Positions 9,771 to 22,948 of a stretch of 64,000 nt of DNA are shown here, one piece after another (position 1 is the stretch's first letter; every line of letters begins with the position of its first letter). This stretch comes from Amia ocellicauda (lineage: Eukaryota > Chordata > Actinopteri > Amiiformes > Amiidae). The notes beneath the pieces are model-generated. The model had not been told where the DNA came from. It worked only from the letters and a program-made list of their open reading frames with translations, and did not search any database. The stretch spans positions 10,613,676 through 10,677,675 of the forward strand of contig NC_089869.1 of NCBI RefSeq assembly GCF_036373705.1, written 5' to 3'. The position numbers and the translations under genes are program-made.

Positions 9771-12700
9771 TATGTCACACCACAAAAGAGTTCAGCTTTG
9801 AACTCAGGCCTGGAAACCTTTCACTCTGTATGCTGAAGCAGGTGTGTTGGTATATTCGGTCATTTAGAGATCCTTGGGAACAAAAACCTTTGTACACCTT
9901 CCACAAGCAGAGTTCCCTGCATTGATCCGTAACTAACATGCATACCCACTTTAGCAATTTGTGAGTAAAGGTTATCTATAGAAACTGGATTGGAGCTCTC
10001 CAGGACCAGGGTTGAAGGTCACGTATGAATGAATGAATGAATGAATGAATGAAGTGATTTATACGTTTTTTTTTCTTCTGAATTAGCTTATCTGAAAAGT
10101 GATTCACAAACTCAGGATCCTTTGCCTTCCAGGGCCTTCATTTATTTATGTATTTTTAGACCCTCAGGAGTTCCGAGTGAAATCCAAGATTACTGGTCCA
10201 CGTGAGGTGGAATCTGTCCGGTCTGGAAAGGAATGCGCTGAGGGCGAATCATGAAGACACCCCTCCCAACAGCTGCCATGTTACTCACAGCCATTCAGAC
10301 GGGAGCGGTAAGCAGATATTGGGATGAGAAGCGCAAAGGTCATTGGGGTCAATCCGACCTCTCAGTATCTTAGGAGTAAGGCCCAAGTACGGCTCAGCTC
10401 CCAGATGCATAAAACAGCTTAAGTTTCCCTTTCCCATTCGTTTTGCCCTGAAGTTTCACAGAGTAGAACCTCAACCATTCAGTCACAGCCCTGCCACTGA
10501 AGGGGTGGGTGGGGGAGTATTAGGCTACTAAATATGAACCGCCTGAATTAACTATCAGTTAACGTTAATGTAGCACCTGTTTGTAATGAGCTGTAACCCT
10601 GTGACGTGACGTGGGGGCAGCTGCTAAAAGTAAGACCAGGGTCTCCATTCCTGTGCTGGAGAGCTACAGAGTCATCAAGGGTGGGTTGTACTAATGGGAT
10701 CCGATCTTGGTCTTGATCTCAATTGTGTTGTACTAAACGGATCAGGGCTCAATCTGAGCTCAGATCCGAGCTCAAAAACGATCCAGCTTTTGATCAGTAT
10801 CAGAGGCTCGTATTTCTCCAGTACTACTGTAGCTTTGAGAAGCACCCCTACACTCCACAGTTTTAAGACATTTCCACACCACACCTTTTTAAGCTTTAAA
10901 GGATCTGTCTTACTCTTAGTTGCAAGTTTTTTTGAAATACTCTTGAGTTGCTACTGCTTTGTTGCGTGTTTGATCTTATCTGTTTTGACTGACTTGTAGC
11001 GCTATTGGGTAAGAGAAAAGGGCATTATAAATACAATTGATTATTGGCTAATTATTATTATTATTATATTTTTGTAGTTGAGGAGTTAAAGAAATGCACA
11101 CAAGTGCAAGAAATTGGAAAGGTTGTGTACTTTGTGAGGCTTTAACGGATCCAATGTGCCCTGTCCTTGACGGACAACTTTTCGGATGACGGACTACAAA
11201 TGATCGTGTCGCATTCATTGGCAACGATAAGCACACTGACATTGACACGCATTGGGAAACGTGGTGGACAACTAAGCTTATTTAGTCAATATACTCATGA
11301 GCAATAGCACAGTATAGTTTTCTGAAAGGTTTATGATTGTCATTGAGTCATGGCCCCGAGTGTTCATCCCTTCCCACAACTCGGATACATACTGGAACCA
11401 ATCATTGACACGATTCACAATTCTGGATAACATGATCTTTGGCCATTGATCGAGCACCAGATTGGAGCTGTCCACCCTGATGGGAGGCCACTACTGCACC
11501 AAACGCTACAACCCGAGGTTATTTAACACACAGCTGCGTCTGTTACAGTGTGACTGGCTCCCTTTGGCACCTGCAGAAGACAGGCTCGAGTTTCAAACCC
11601 ACTTTAGGCCGGATTCCAAATTCCAGCTGTGGAGTGGATTTCAGGTCTCGAGGCTACAGAAAACCACTCCCCACCCCCACCTCCTCCTCCTCCTCCTCCT
11701 CCTCCATTTACTCTACGCCCCCGCCTCGGTCTCTGCTTTGTTTTTGTCTTTTCTTTCTTTCCCCTGCAGGAGGAGTCAGCCAATTAGGGACCGGGATTCC
11801 CGCCCCACCTACTGTGGTGTAATGTGTCCTGCTGGCTATTGGCTCCTTCGGAACACGCCTACCTCGGCGAATGCGGCCAGAGAAGAGGAAAAACAACAAG
11901 ACAGGCCAGAGCATAGGCTTGGTAATATTTAACCAAAACATGCAAATCAAAGTGCAGTGCAAAGTGGCACATACTGGGAAGCACTTTACAGTTGACAATC
12001 TGACCACAATGCCACCCCCATTCACCCCACTGCACTGTAGTGCCAACACCAAATATAATCCTAAAGGGTCCAGTGTGACATATTTGACAAAAACATTCAG
12101 CAGGCTTGGCACACATACATTTTCCCTATATACCAGGCCTCCGTATATAACACAGATATGTACCATGCTGAGTTCCTAAAGGGATGAGGAGGCTGGAGCC
12201 ATTTAATTCATCTTGCTCTTCTGGGTGCTAGAAGATGAATGATCCAAGAATCGACTTGTTCTTTTTTTCTCAAAGGAGACCATTGAGGTGTGTGGTGGCT
12301 GAGGAGTGGGGAGTGTGCTTCAGACCCCCACCACTCTCTGTGTACAGAAGCTCCTCCTGTTGTCTGGGCTGGGAGCTCCTAAATTACTTAACTTTTATAC
12401 ACTATGGTGACACAATGACCCCATTGACTTTCTCTCCCTGGAATAATCACAGTAAACACAGACAAAGTTACATTTTTCAGTCACTGTTTTACTGTACTGA
12501 TTATGTTAACTTCTTTGCAACTATGAGGGAGGTGAAGAAAATGTTTCACAGCGTAGATCTGAAGACATGTTGCAGTGATTGTGTCGCTCATTTTAGGAAT
12601 GTATAACCAGTGACCATCTGGACTGCTACAAACTTATGCAAGCTTCACTCCCATCTGTAACCTTTGTTTCTGTTTAACCTGTAGGCCAAGGTTTGAGACG

Positions 12701-14400
12701 GTACAGTACTTTTCCATCCTGTCTGAGTCTCGGCTAAGTAATGCACTAGCTCTTTGCCCAGACTTTGCAGGCCAGAAATCTACAGGCATACTGAACTCTA
12801 CTGGTTCTCTATACAATGCAGGTTTTAATCTGGGCAATCGGCACTTTATTTAGGTAGGGGACAGTAGGTCTTTTGACCTGCCAGGATTTGTGTACATTGT
12901 ATTATAAACTCTGTATTCGTGAAGGTATTTTACTCTATAAACTCTTGTTGGAAACTGCTCCACTACTCTTGTTTGCCTTGCAGTAATGTATTGACTCAGG
13001 CAGTGGGCCATTACCCTGTCGGTGCCCCTGTTAGCATCCCCTACCTCTCTTTACTGGAACAATCTTGTCTGAGATGGAATAAGTCCCGATCGTGGGCACG
13101 GCTCTGTAACTCATTTACCACTGTTCTATCAATTTGTAGCGACCTGCTTTGCTCTATATCAGTGCCAGTTGGCATCTCCAGTGTTTTTTTTTAAGAAAGA
13201 ATACCAAAATAAATAAGCAGTGTGTTCCTGGGGATTTGTCAAAAGCTGATTGGATCCCAGGCTGGCGTTGGCACCAGTTCAAATGTATTGATTTAAAAAG
13301 GGACAACTTTGAGTGTGCAATGTATAACATACTATGTTCTATTAACAAGATTTTGTAAATGTGCATATTGACCTTTCTCCCACTATCAAAATAGCCCAGC
13401 AGGTGTGGACAAAATAGGTGTTATTCAGTGGTCTTCAGCCCTGGTCCAATTCAGTGTGATAGGTCACCCTAAATCACCCACTTTTTGAAAGACTGGGTAC
13501 ACATGTTTTGTTATTGATTGATTAAACAAATCAGTTACTTAATCAAGGAAGGGAAATCTGGTCTTTGAGGGCTGGGGGGTATTCAGGATGCAAATTTAAA
13601 TGAATCCGCTTTGGGGTCGTTGTAAACTGATATTTCAAGAATATCGTATAACTCCTGCTGGACTGTGTTTCCAATGTGTGAGTCCAATCACTGGTGTACA
13701 GTATTCAAAGTTATAATAATAATATGGGACAAGATTCAACTTTTTTAAATAGCTTTTATAATCACTCTTCCATGTGTCATCCTTTTCTTTCGCTGAGCAG
13801 AGTTTGCAATGCAATGCAGTCCAGCATGTACACTACTACTACCTCTAAACCAGTCCAGAGAATCCAGAGAGACCACCCTTCCTGTTTGAATGAGTTCTGG
13901 TGAAACACTTCTCTTTCTCTTCAGCTGCTGCTGCTGTCGATGAATGCGGACAATTCCGGACAGCCAGCTCTGTGTGTTGCATCATTGTTTTGTACAGTGA
14001 GATCCAGCTTAAACATTTCTCTCAGTCCCGGGCATCTAGGCTACAAGGCCTTCCTCGCCGGGAGTGCAGTCCTAGAGCATGGATTTGGAAAGGGAGAGGG
14101 GGGTGGATCACACCAAGGCCGGAAGCACAGGGGGGAGGACGCCTGACAGTATTAGACCCTCAGATCTCCCAGAGTTTCAGCCACCGTGCTGAAGTTTATG
14201 GGGGAAGGGGGGCAGGCAAAACCTATTCAAACACACAAGTCGGGGTTAGATACACAACGGCCCTGATCCACCCTCCCCCTCTCCTGATACTTTCAGAGAA
14301 CTTCACATCAAAAGTCTGGAGTACCGCCCCCACCAACCTCCCTCAACTTTGAATGGTCTCTCCCACTAGTTCACATGACGAAGATAGTTACTCTTAGCCA
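9771..14400. other. Intergenic region upstream of mat1a
   Basis: No gene is supported here. Visible items are a (TGAA)n run at about 10024-10053, a (CTC)n run at about 11683-11705, a moderately GC-rich patch at about 11800-11890, and a fragment at 9993-10015 (CTCTCCAGGACCAGGGTTG) that recurs at about 26509-26531. Open frames at 11462-11932, 12235-12606 and 13900-14352 have low-complexity or no recognisable protein content. Confidence 0.55.
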
Positions 14401-14407
14401 TATATAG
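14401..14407 (+). promoter_or_regulatory. mat1a: TATA box of mat1a
   Basis: TATATAG lies 225-231 bp upstream of the mat1a start codon, which would place transcription start at about 14430. A TATA-type promoter would fit a tissue-restricted (liver) gene. The start site is inferred. Confidence 0.6.
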
Positions 14408-14429
14408 GAGCGTGTTTGGGAATGAGAGC

Positions 14430-14631
14430 TGAGAGGACTGTGAGGGAGGCACTAGTGGTGCTGAAAGTGGGACTGAGTTTGGGATCTTGTTAGAAAAGAG
14501 AATTGGAAACAAAGGTGCAAAGGCTAAGCCATCTTTGGACAGGAGACAGCCTGTTATTTTTGGGTTCTTGTCGTTTGCAAGGTTTTTGTTTTTTGTTCCT
14601 GTGTGTAGTGTAGAATCCAAGGCAGTTTAAG
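14430..14631 (+). other. mat1a: Probable 5' UTR of mat1a
   Basis: About 200 nt between the inferred TATA-driven start and the ATG at 14632. I see no alternative exon. The ATG context is TTTAAGATGC, moderate for initiation. Confidence 0.5.
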
Positions 14632-17600
14632 ATGCCAGTGGAAGGTTTATTTGACTCTTTGCATGAAGACGGCTCCTTCATGTTCACCTCGGAGTCAGTG
14701 GGAGAGGGCCACCCAGGTAAGTGAGAAATGTAGCTTCAGATTTATTTTCTGCAGAGATCAGATGGCCGTGTGCCGGTGCAATGCAGTTGGGTGCATGGAG
14801 ACACTATACACACAGCAGGGCTAGCCAAATTCCAACATGCACCCAATGTTGGAATGATTTGTGTAGAGGGGCCTGAGGGGTATATATACATGACTATTGC
14901 AACAGGATCTCTTGGCAACTCATAAAGTTCATTGATCACTCAGTTGGAGTGAAAGGGGGAAGCTTTCGGAAAAGTGGGTCCACATTTTCCGCCAGCTCCT
15001 CTTGAATGCATTGAAGCTCATATCCCCACTGTTGTACCGGAGTGGGAATCCAAAATCCAGTTCTCTCTCCCTGCCACACACACACTCTAGTTTCGGACTT
15101 TATCAGCACCTGTGAAACCTACTGAAGTGTACTTTCAGAAAACCAAAAAATCTCAAAGAAGAACATTGTCACTTGACTCATTGCCCAACAGAAAGATATG
15201 ATATGCAAGATCCTGGAATGTGTCCTCCCCCAGCCTCAAAACCCCAACCGGGTGCACGTAAACCATTTAATTCCAGTGGGATATTATTGCACTGACAGAC
15301 AGCTGTTCGGTGCAGGGCCATGCGTGAGAATCAAGGAGTTGTCTCCACACGCCAAGGAGTGGCGCAGTTTACAGCTCATGGTGTAAACCGTTTCCGCTGC
15401 AGAGCAAGATAGGTAAATCCACAATCTGGTAGATTTATAATGTCTTGCCCATTTTTTCCCAACTTGATGTACAAATTAAGTGGGAGGAGTCTGTTGAGGG
15501 ACAGTGCTTTGTAGTTACTTTTTTTTTTGCGTGTATTTTGCTTCCCTGTGACTTTGTTTCTGTTTCAGGGTCTGCTATACAACTGCTCTCCATGCTTTAC
15601 CATGATATCACTGCTCTCCTATTCTCTAAATCTACTCTACCATGGAATACTGCAGGAAACATTCATAATGGAAAAACTGGGAAAAGTCTTCACTGCAATC
15701 TATCTATATTTGTCATGTCTTTACATAATAATAAATTCCTGGAATAAAAGCAAAATACTATTTCAACAAAACAATACGAGAGTAGGGCACTGGAGTCCTG
15801 AAAATCCGGAAATAATTTGGGTTTCTCTACAACAATTTGTGTTTCTGTAACCAAAGCATTAAACCCCAAATGCATTGTTTCATGTGTGGAGAAGTAGATC
15901 AAGGGGACACTGTGTCTAACTGGAAGAATGTAGTGAATTGGGCAGTTTACAACCTGCCAAATCTATAGTTTCTGCTGAAAAAGGCGGTATAACGTTTGGA
16001 AATGTTGCTGGTATGTATTGTCTGGCACTGGGCTGTGAAGGAGGAATGGGATCAGACAGTTTTTTTGTGGGAACTGCACAGCCCACGCTCCTTTTATCAG
16101 GCTTGGTGATATGTGCTCCTGCTGTGCAATGCTGAAGGGCAGTTTTGATAGCTAAGCATAACTGACTCAGTGAAGTGGATTCAAGTATTACGCTCACAAA
16201 ATCATCAGGGAACCCTGCCATGTGTTCAGTGGGGGGATAAAAAAAAAACAACAGAATGGTCCCACAATGCTATTCACCAAAACTGTCTGGAAAGTGCAGT
16301 GTGGCTTTAGGTCACTGAAGTCATATTTCAGAGGGACTGAATAGCAAGATTGTTTTTTTTTTAGATGCTAGGTAGGTTGGGGGTCCTTTGGTTGCCGTAT
16401 AACAGTCTTACTTCTGTTAGCTCCAGTGTATGCAGGATACAGAGTTGTGTGTGTATATCTCTCCTGATTCAATATTAAGGTCGTATTGGGGAGCCAAGTC
16501 TATTAACACCTGTCGACTGCAAAAATGGAGGGTAATTAAGAAAAAATAACATGACTATTTAGATTTTCGAAAAGAAAGAGCACGATGACTCAGCATTAAT
16601 ATGACTAGACAAAAGTACACTTTGGAGTTTGGTGTAGAGCGAAACACAGAAATTGTTCATATGTCCACACAAAGCATAAAATGATGCCATTTATTAGTGG
16701 AAAGGTGAAAAAAAACATATACACACATATGTCTATAAAAGAACAAATGTACACATAATGTAATTGAATTAACATGGTAATCTAGACAGATTTTCGATAA
16801 TGATCACCACAGAGGGTAACAGCTTTTTTGAATGCAAATAAATGGTCAGATGCAGGGGGGCTTGTTTGAACATGACACGTCAGAGTTTTTTTTCTTTCTT
16901 TCTTTCTTTCTTTCTTGTTCCCAAACAGACTGATTGTGCGGGTCAGGCTGTTTATTTTTTCTGATGCAATTCCAGTACTCAGTTACTCCACCTCGCTGTG
17001 CCACTGCACTATTCAATGGTGTTGATAAGGGAGCAAGAGCATTGTTTGTTTTTTTCCCACCACACGTGTTTTCAGCTGTATCAGCCATATCACATAATAA
17101 AGGACCAAATAAGCAGTGAAGTGTGTAAAAGTGAATATCAATTGTCTTGTTTCTAAGGAATTATACTTCACCTTCTATTATCAGTAGGCTTGTGCTGGTT
17201 GCTTTATGTAAGTGGTAATGTTGCACTCCGCTGATAAACCATCAAGAGAAAGTTTATGCAATGAGTGTGAGAGGAAGACATTTACTCCCTCAATAGATAG
17301 GCGGACAAGGAACATTCAGGAGCCAATTAATTAGAATAATACCAAATAAATAACTATAACAAAGTGCGCTAGAGACAGCCAGTTGGGAAAACATGTCTAA
17401 AATGTTTCTAAAGAACCTAGTATCATTACAGAAAATTACTCTCTTGGTTTCTGAGCAACAACTAGACGTACCCCAAATTCTATCACAGACTTCTTTTTTG
17501 TTTCCTGTACTCAATATGGCCTTGGGTATTTATTTCCTAAAATCAGCTTCACAGACACTGTACTGAACCTGAAATGCACATGATTTACACAATCTTGCTA

Positions 17601-20600
17601 CAACAGTAATACAAAGAATATATTTGGCATCTAGAAAAATGCAACTTTGTTGTTTCTAGTTCCTGTAGGGACTATTTTTGTAATTAAACTGCAGAATAAT
17701 TTTGTGCTTCAGTGCAGCAGAAGGGTCAGATACTACAGTTGTATTAGATTCCATTTTGACTAGCAATTGAAGTTTCATAAGCCCGACTTTTTCAACATAG
17801 AAAAGGAGCATTTGGGACGTCCACCTTGCCACACAAAACGGCAGATCCAAATTATAGCTTTTTATGTAGGACTGATCTCACTGGTAACATAGGCACAACC
17901 ACAAGTCAAGGAAACTGTAAAGTGTTGGATTTCCAAACACACAGGCAGAGAAACAAAGCGAATGAGGAAGCTGAGATGAAGGAGAATTGTGTTTGTGGGG
18001 GGTGGTGTGAGGTTAAGGAGAGTAGCTGGAAGTAGAGAAGCGTTAACATCAGCTTACTGGTCTTGTGGTGTCAGTTGGTGTTTTCAATTGACAGAGCAGG
18101 AGGTTGTACTCAATGATAGAGCACCAGCGAAATGTGCTGATCCCTGTCCCCTTTGTTTTCTCTAGACAAGATCTGCGACCAAATTAGCGATGCAGTCCTT
18201 GATGCCCATCTGAAGCAGGACCCGAATGCCAAAGTGGCCTGTGGTGAGTCAGAGCTTCCAGCTAACCAACTAATGCCATGGTTATATTTTAATCAACAGA
18301 ACTTTATTACATTTATGACACCAGTTTTTAGACTCCAGCGTGATGTTGTCCAGACACAATGTACCATAATGGTACCAGACTCACTGGCTCTGCCTTCAGG
18401 ATCTGCTCCTTCACCTGCTCCAGTTTTTGCTTATTGATAAATGCTAAAGATATGCTATGCGGGGTTAAAATAATCGAAAAAAAAATGTTAACGAAAAAAA
18501 AATGTACAGGGGAAAAAAAATAAACACAAAAAATGAAATTGTATGCGGGGAATAAAAACCTTTGCCCAGAAAAACTATTACTTGACGGATAAAGAAATCA
18601 ACACTGAAAATAAAAAATCTACGCACAAAAAATGTAATCTATGTGGGGGAAAAAAATCTATGTTCAAAAAAACAATTGTACGTGGGGTAGAAAAAATTTA
18701 CGCGAGGAAAAAACATTCTATGCGGGGAAAGAAAATGTATGTTGGGGGAGAAACAATCTATGGACAATGAAAAACTTCACAGGGAAAAAAATCTGTAAAT
18801 ATGCATTTGCAGGTAAAGGAAGCTTGCAAGTTATGGTAACATTATATAAACCTATATTAAAAGTTTATTTGTCATGGTCTTATTATGCATGTATTTTATT
18901 AAAGATCCTATGATAATGCAATTGAATGAATTAGCCTCATGATCTTTGGAAGTTAAAGCAAAAGAAACAAGAGATCGTATTTATTTACCTCTTAAGGAAT
19001 TTCTCCTGTACTGGTGATATTAACACTCATATTTGCCTATTTCTGGCATTTTCAGCACATATGTACGCTAATGGATACACCTGAACTCTGTCAATCAAAA
19101 AATGTGTTTTTCTGGGAGACAGTTGTTGTATAGAAATCAGGTGTTGTGTTGCTGTGTTCCATATTGTACATTGCACCAGCTACATCACATCTGAAGTGGC
19201 ACAACCCAGAACATTTCTTTTGATGGATATGCCTGCCTGGGCCCCACTTTAGAAGACATGGTGTATGAGCAAGCACACGAAGACACAGGATTTCGAGCGG
19301 TGGTTGCCAGATCTCCTGTTACCTAGAAAACCATGGCAAAAAACAGCCACATGGTTTGCGCCTGCTTCTACCCAGTTCCCTGTCTTGTGTGTACAGAGAC
19401 GGTGTGCAAGACTGGCATGGTGCTGCTGTGTGGAGAGATCACATCAAGAGCGGTGGTGGACTACCAAAAGGTGGTGCGAGACACCATCAATTACATCGGC
19501 TACGACGACTCGGCCAAAGGTACAGAAATCAGTTGTGTGCTGGTAACTGTATTGCGCAGGATGTCATATAACCTGGATCCAGTGGCTCTGATTGTGCCTG
19601 CTTTAGCCTGGAGTTACCAGGGGCAGTGGTGGGGTGGGGGGATGATGACTGGGCAAACACACAGCAGTGGCTCAATTCCAGCTGCATCCAAGCCTGGTTG
19701 TGGGAAGAGCTGAGCCAAGTTAACTTATCACAGAAGATTTCACAGAAGGGAAAAAATGACTCCATATTAAAAACATATTGACAATAAATAACATGCGTAT
19801 GTGTGGAGATGTAAACCTCTGTGCTCTGGTTTCAGGTTTTGACTACAAGACCTGCAATGTGCTCGTGGCTCTGGAGCAGCAGTCCCCAGACATTGCGCAG
19901 GGTGTCCATCTGGACAGGAACGAGGAGGACATTGGGGCAGGAGACCAGGTATACACACAGACACAGACACAGAAAAATACACAGTCCGGATCATACACAG
20001 GGGGACAAAGCAGAGACAGAGATGGAGAGCCACTCAGTCTAGTCCAGATCTGAGACTTAGACAGAGCCATAGAGAGAGACAGCCCAGATCAGTGACAAAC
20101 ACACAGATACAGGAACTATGGTAAACACTGCAGACTTCATAATAATAACAATAATAACAATACAAAAAATCTTTCCATATATAGCAGGATCATAGCAGGA
20201 ACAGAGATACAGAGACACAAAGATCAGGTCCAGTGATGCAGACAGAATATCCCAGTAGTATTGTAAGTGGGTATGATGGTGCCCTGTCTAGTCCAGGGAT
20301 TCAGCGATGGTGTTGGTCTGTTGTTGCCCCTCCAGGGCTTGATGTTCGGCTACGCCACAGACGAGACCGAGGAGTGCATGCCCCTCACGATCATCCTTGC
20401 ACACAAGCTGAACGCTAAGATGGCTGAGCTAAGACGCAATGGTACCATTCCCTGGCTGCGTCCGGACTCCAAAACACAGGTGAGTGGCAGTTCCAGGGCG
20501 GGGGTGGGGTGTTTAAAAGCACAAGACACATCAATAAACAAGTCCAAAGACCCTGTCTATACTATCACCAAAGTGAAAATAGGAATCTCAAGCCACTCCA

Positions 20601-21459
20601 AACCATAGTACTGGAGATATCAACAGCTAATGTATTTCCACCCCCTGGGTGCAAACACCAGCCTTCTGTCAGAGTCTGCATCAGGATTTGCATAATACCC
20701 TTGGCAGAGCTTGCAGTTGGTGAAATATTTGTGCCTCCTCCATTTTGTGTTGGTGTTGTGCTTTATGTTTTTCCCTCTGCTCGATCGCATATGGTTGAGG
20801 GTCTCTTTCAGTGAAGACAGGGGAAAAGGGGTTGTATTCTAAAGACAGGCTTAGATCTCATGAATTCTGGGAATTGGCCTATAAAATTGTATGACTACTG
20901 TATCCTCTTCACTGGGAAAATAATCCAGAGCTTGTAGGACTGCCAGGGTCATTTCTTTCCATTCACTGGACAGGAAATCTTTGATTGATATCTCAAGAGT
21001 GGTCAAGGCAGCCAGATGCAACAGCCAGCCAGTCACCTGTTCCACTGCTCCAGCCTTCAGTCAGCTACAAAGCATTGAAGTCAGTTCCTGCCAGGAAAGT
21101 TGAGACCTCCTGACCATCCTTGACGTCATTCCAGGAGTCTCCATAGCACAGAAATACCCGGAGCACCTTCCTCTGGTTTCCATACTCCGGCCTTGGTAGA
21201 GTGACTCTTAGTGATGCCAAAGGAAGCCTTTCCAGTTTCTCACAAATGCAACTGTTTGAATCAAGGCCCGCAGACTCGATTCCTAGAGGGCTGCAGTCGC
21301 CTGGCTTGTTCTGATCCAGCTCACAGTTACTGAATTGGTCTGAGAGACAGGATGAATGAAGTACCCCTCCTCAGGCTGCAAATGTTGCAGTGAATCCAAC
21401 TGTAAAAAAACAGTGCTGTGTCCAATGGGAGTAACAACTAAGTTTATTAAATAATCTCC

Positions 21460-21504
<45 letters not shown>

Positions 21505-22948
21505 CTGAACCCCAGGTGACGGTGCACTACGCGCAGGAGAACGGGGCGGTGATCCCGATGAGGGTGCACACTGTGGTGATCTCAGTGCAGCACGACGACG
21601 TGGTGGGTCTGGAGGAGATGCAGGAGGTCCTGAAGGAGAAGGTGATCAAGGCTGTGGTGCCCGCCAAGTACCTGGACGACAACACCGTCTACCACCTGCA
21701 GCCCAGTGGGCGCTTTGTCATCGGGGGACCCCAGGTGAGCATCCTGCCCCCTGGCTGAAGAGCAGGGGATACCTTTGCCCTGTGCATGTGTACAGTAATC
21801 ACAACATACATCTCACAAGACATTACATATTATGGTAAGGGCAATCAAGTGCCACATACAGAATAAATCCTACTAAAAGTGAACTAAAATACATTGCAGC
21901 AGTTGCAAAAATACCCACACACTCACTACCTCTCACACTCACTCTCTCTCTCTCTCTCTCTCTCCCCCCCCCCCCCCCATCTCCCCACAGGGTGATGCTG
22001 GGGTCACTGGTAGGAAGATCATTGTGGACACCTACGGGGGCTGGGGCGCCCACGGTGGGGGGGCCTTCTCAGGCAAAGACTTCAGCAAGGTGGACCGCTC
22101 GGCCGCCTACGCCGCCCGCTGGGTGGCCAAATCGCTGGTCAAAGCCAAGCTGTGCCGGAGAGTGCTGGTCCAGGTGAGGAGTCCAAGAACGCGGGCATAA
22201 ACTGTGGCTGTTCAGAAGCTGATCGGCCCTAGTGTGTAGGCCGTCTGGGTTTTTTGATGAACCTGCGCCCTCTAGTGGGAGTGTAGTGACAATACAGAAC
22301 GTATAAGGCAGGTGGAATTTAAATCTGTTAATGTCAGTTTCTCCCCTGAAGGGTAAGTTAGGCAGAGGGCAGGAGCCGAGTTGTCTGAAGGTCTCCCCCT
22401 CTCCCTGTCCTCCAGGTGTCCTACGCCATCGGAGTGGCCCACCCCCTGTCAATCTCCCTCTTCACCTACGGCTCGTCTGAGAAATCAGAGAAGGAGCTGC
22501 TGCAAATTGTGCACAAGAACTTTGACCTCCGACCCGGGGTCATCGTCAGGTAGACCTCTCCTTCTTCTTCCAGATGGAGTGTTTCTGTTGTCCTGGTCAT
22601 TACAAAAGAAAGAGTGATTTTTACAACTGTCTCCAGCCCTTGATACATCTTATAATAACTAGTATGTTTCTGGTATCTCTCTTTCAATGGGATCTAGTTG
22701 AAATAGGAAGTAATTAGTGCTGAACTGGGAATATACAAAACACATCAAACATGTCCGGCCACTAAAAATGTTAACATCATCTGGATACAGTTCAATGTTC
22801 ACACAGTATCTCTCCAATATATGATTTACAATCCTCTTTTTTCAGGGACCTGGATCTCAAGCGGCCCATCTACCAGAAGACCGCCTGCTATGGTCACTTT
22901 GGCAGGAAGGAGTTCTCCTGGGAGGTGCCCAAAACCCTGAACTTCTAG
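14632..22948 (+). CDS. mat1a: S-adenosylmethionine synthetase (methionine adenosyltransferase 1A), nine exons
   Basis: This enzyme makes SAM from methionine and ATP in the cytosol. Exons are 14632-14716, 18166-18243, 19397-19519, 19836-19948, 20336-20479, 21516-21734, 21991-22173, 22416-22549 and 22846-22948. All have GT/AG borders and phases that join cleanly to 393 aa (human 395). Visible motifs are [10 protein letters not shown] (His27 region), GAGDQG at 129-134 and the P-loop-like GGGAFSGKD at 276-284. The protein ends [12 protein letters not shown]1A rather than MAT2A is supported by [14 protein letters not shown], which retains Cys58 and Cys66 (Ala in MAT2A). The position equivalent to the regulatory rat Cys121 is Gly118 here. 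The gene is complete, with a 3.4-kb first intron, and converges with tmem150a. Confidence 0.98.
14717..18165 (+). other. mat1a: mat1a intron 1
   Basis: A 3.4-kb intron from GTAAGTGAG to TTCTCTAG. It holds a short (TTTC)n run at about 16889-16916. No exon-like frame with splice sites is seen in it. First-intron regulatory elements are possible but cannot be shown from one sequence. Confidence 0.7.
18466..18795 (+). repeat. Degenerate A/G-rich tandem array in mat1a intron 2
   Basis: Roughly 330 bp made of loosely repeated units. A pyrimidine/TATG word is followed by GGGG and a run of five to nine A (for example CTATGCGGGGAAA), alternating with units in which CAAAA replaces GGGG. Unit spacing is about 17-25 bp. 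The short open frames across it, with repeated Gly-Lys, are by-products of the repeat rather than a gene. Confidence 0.7.
21454..21499 (+). repeat. (TC)n microsatellite forming the exon 6 acceptor tract of mat1a
   Basis: A long CT run ends 16 nt before exon 6 (21516) and supplies its polypyrimidine tract. Confidence 0.9.
21942..21979 (+). repeat. (CT)n plus poly-C tract at the exon 7 acceptor of mat1a
   Basis: A CT repeat passes into an uninterrupted run of about 15 C, then ATCTCCCCACAG and exon 7 (21991). Homopolymer length here is likely to vary or to be miscounted by sequencing. Confidence 0.9.

Noticed and set aside
11462-11932. 156-codon plus-strand open frame upstream of mat1a
   Set aside because: Contains a leucine run from a (CTC)n repeat and no conserved motif; treated as chance.
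7901-14400. A dydc2 gene between the divergent exon and mat1a
   Set aside because: No plus-strand frame with the DPY30-type motif (RPxDPIEYLA) was found; only the lone possible exon at 7885-7900 remains.
18543-18913. Lys/Gly-rich open frames in mat1a intron 2
   Set aside because: Produced by the A/G-rich tandem array; stops interrupt at unit boundaries and there is no start or splice context.
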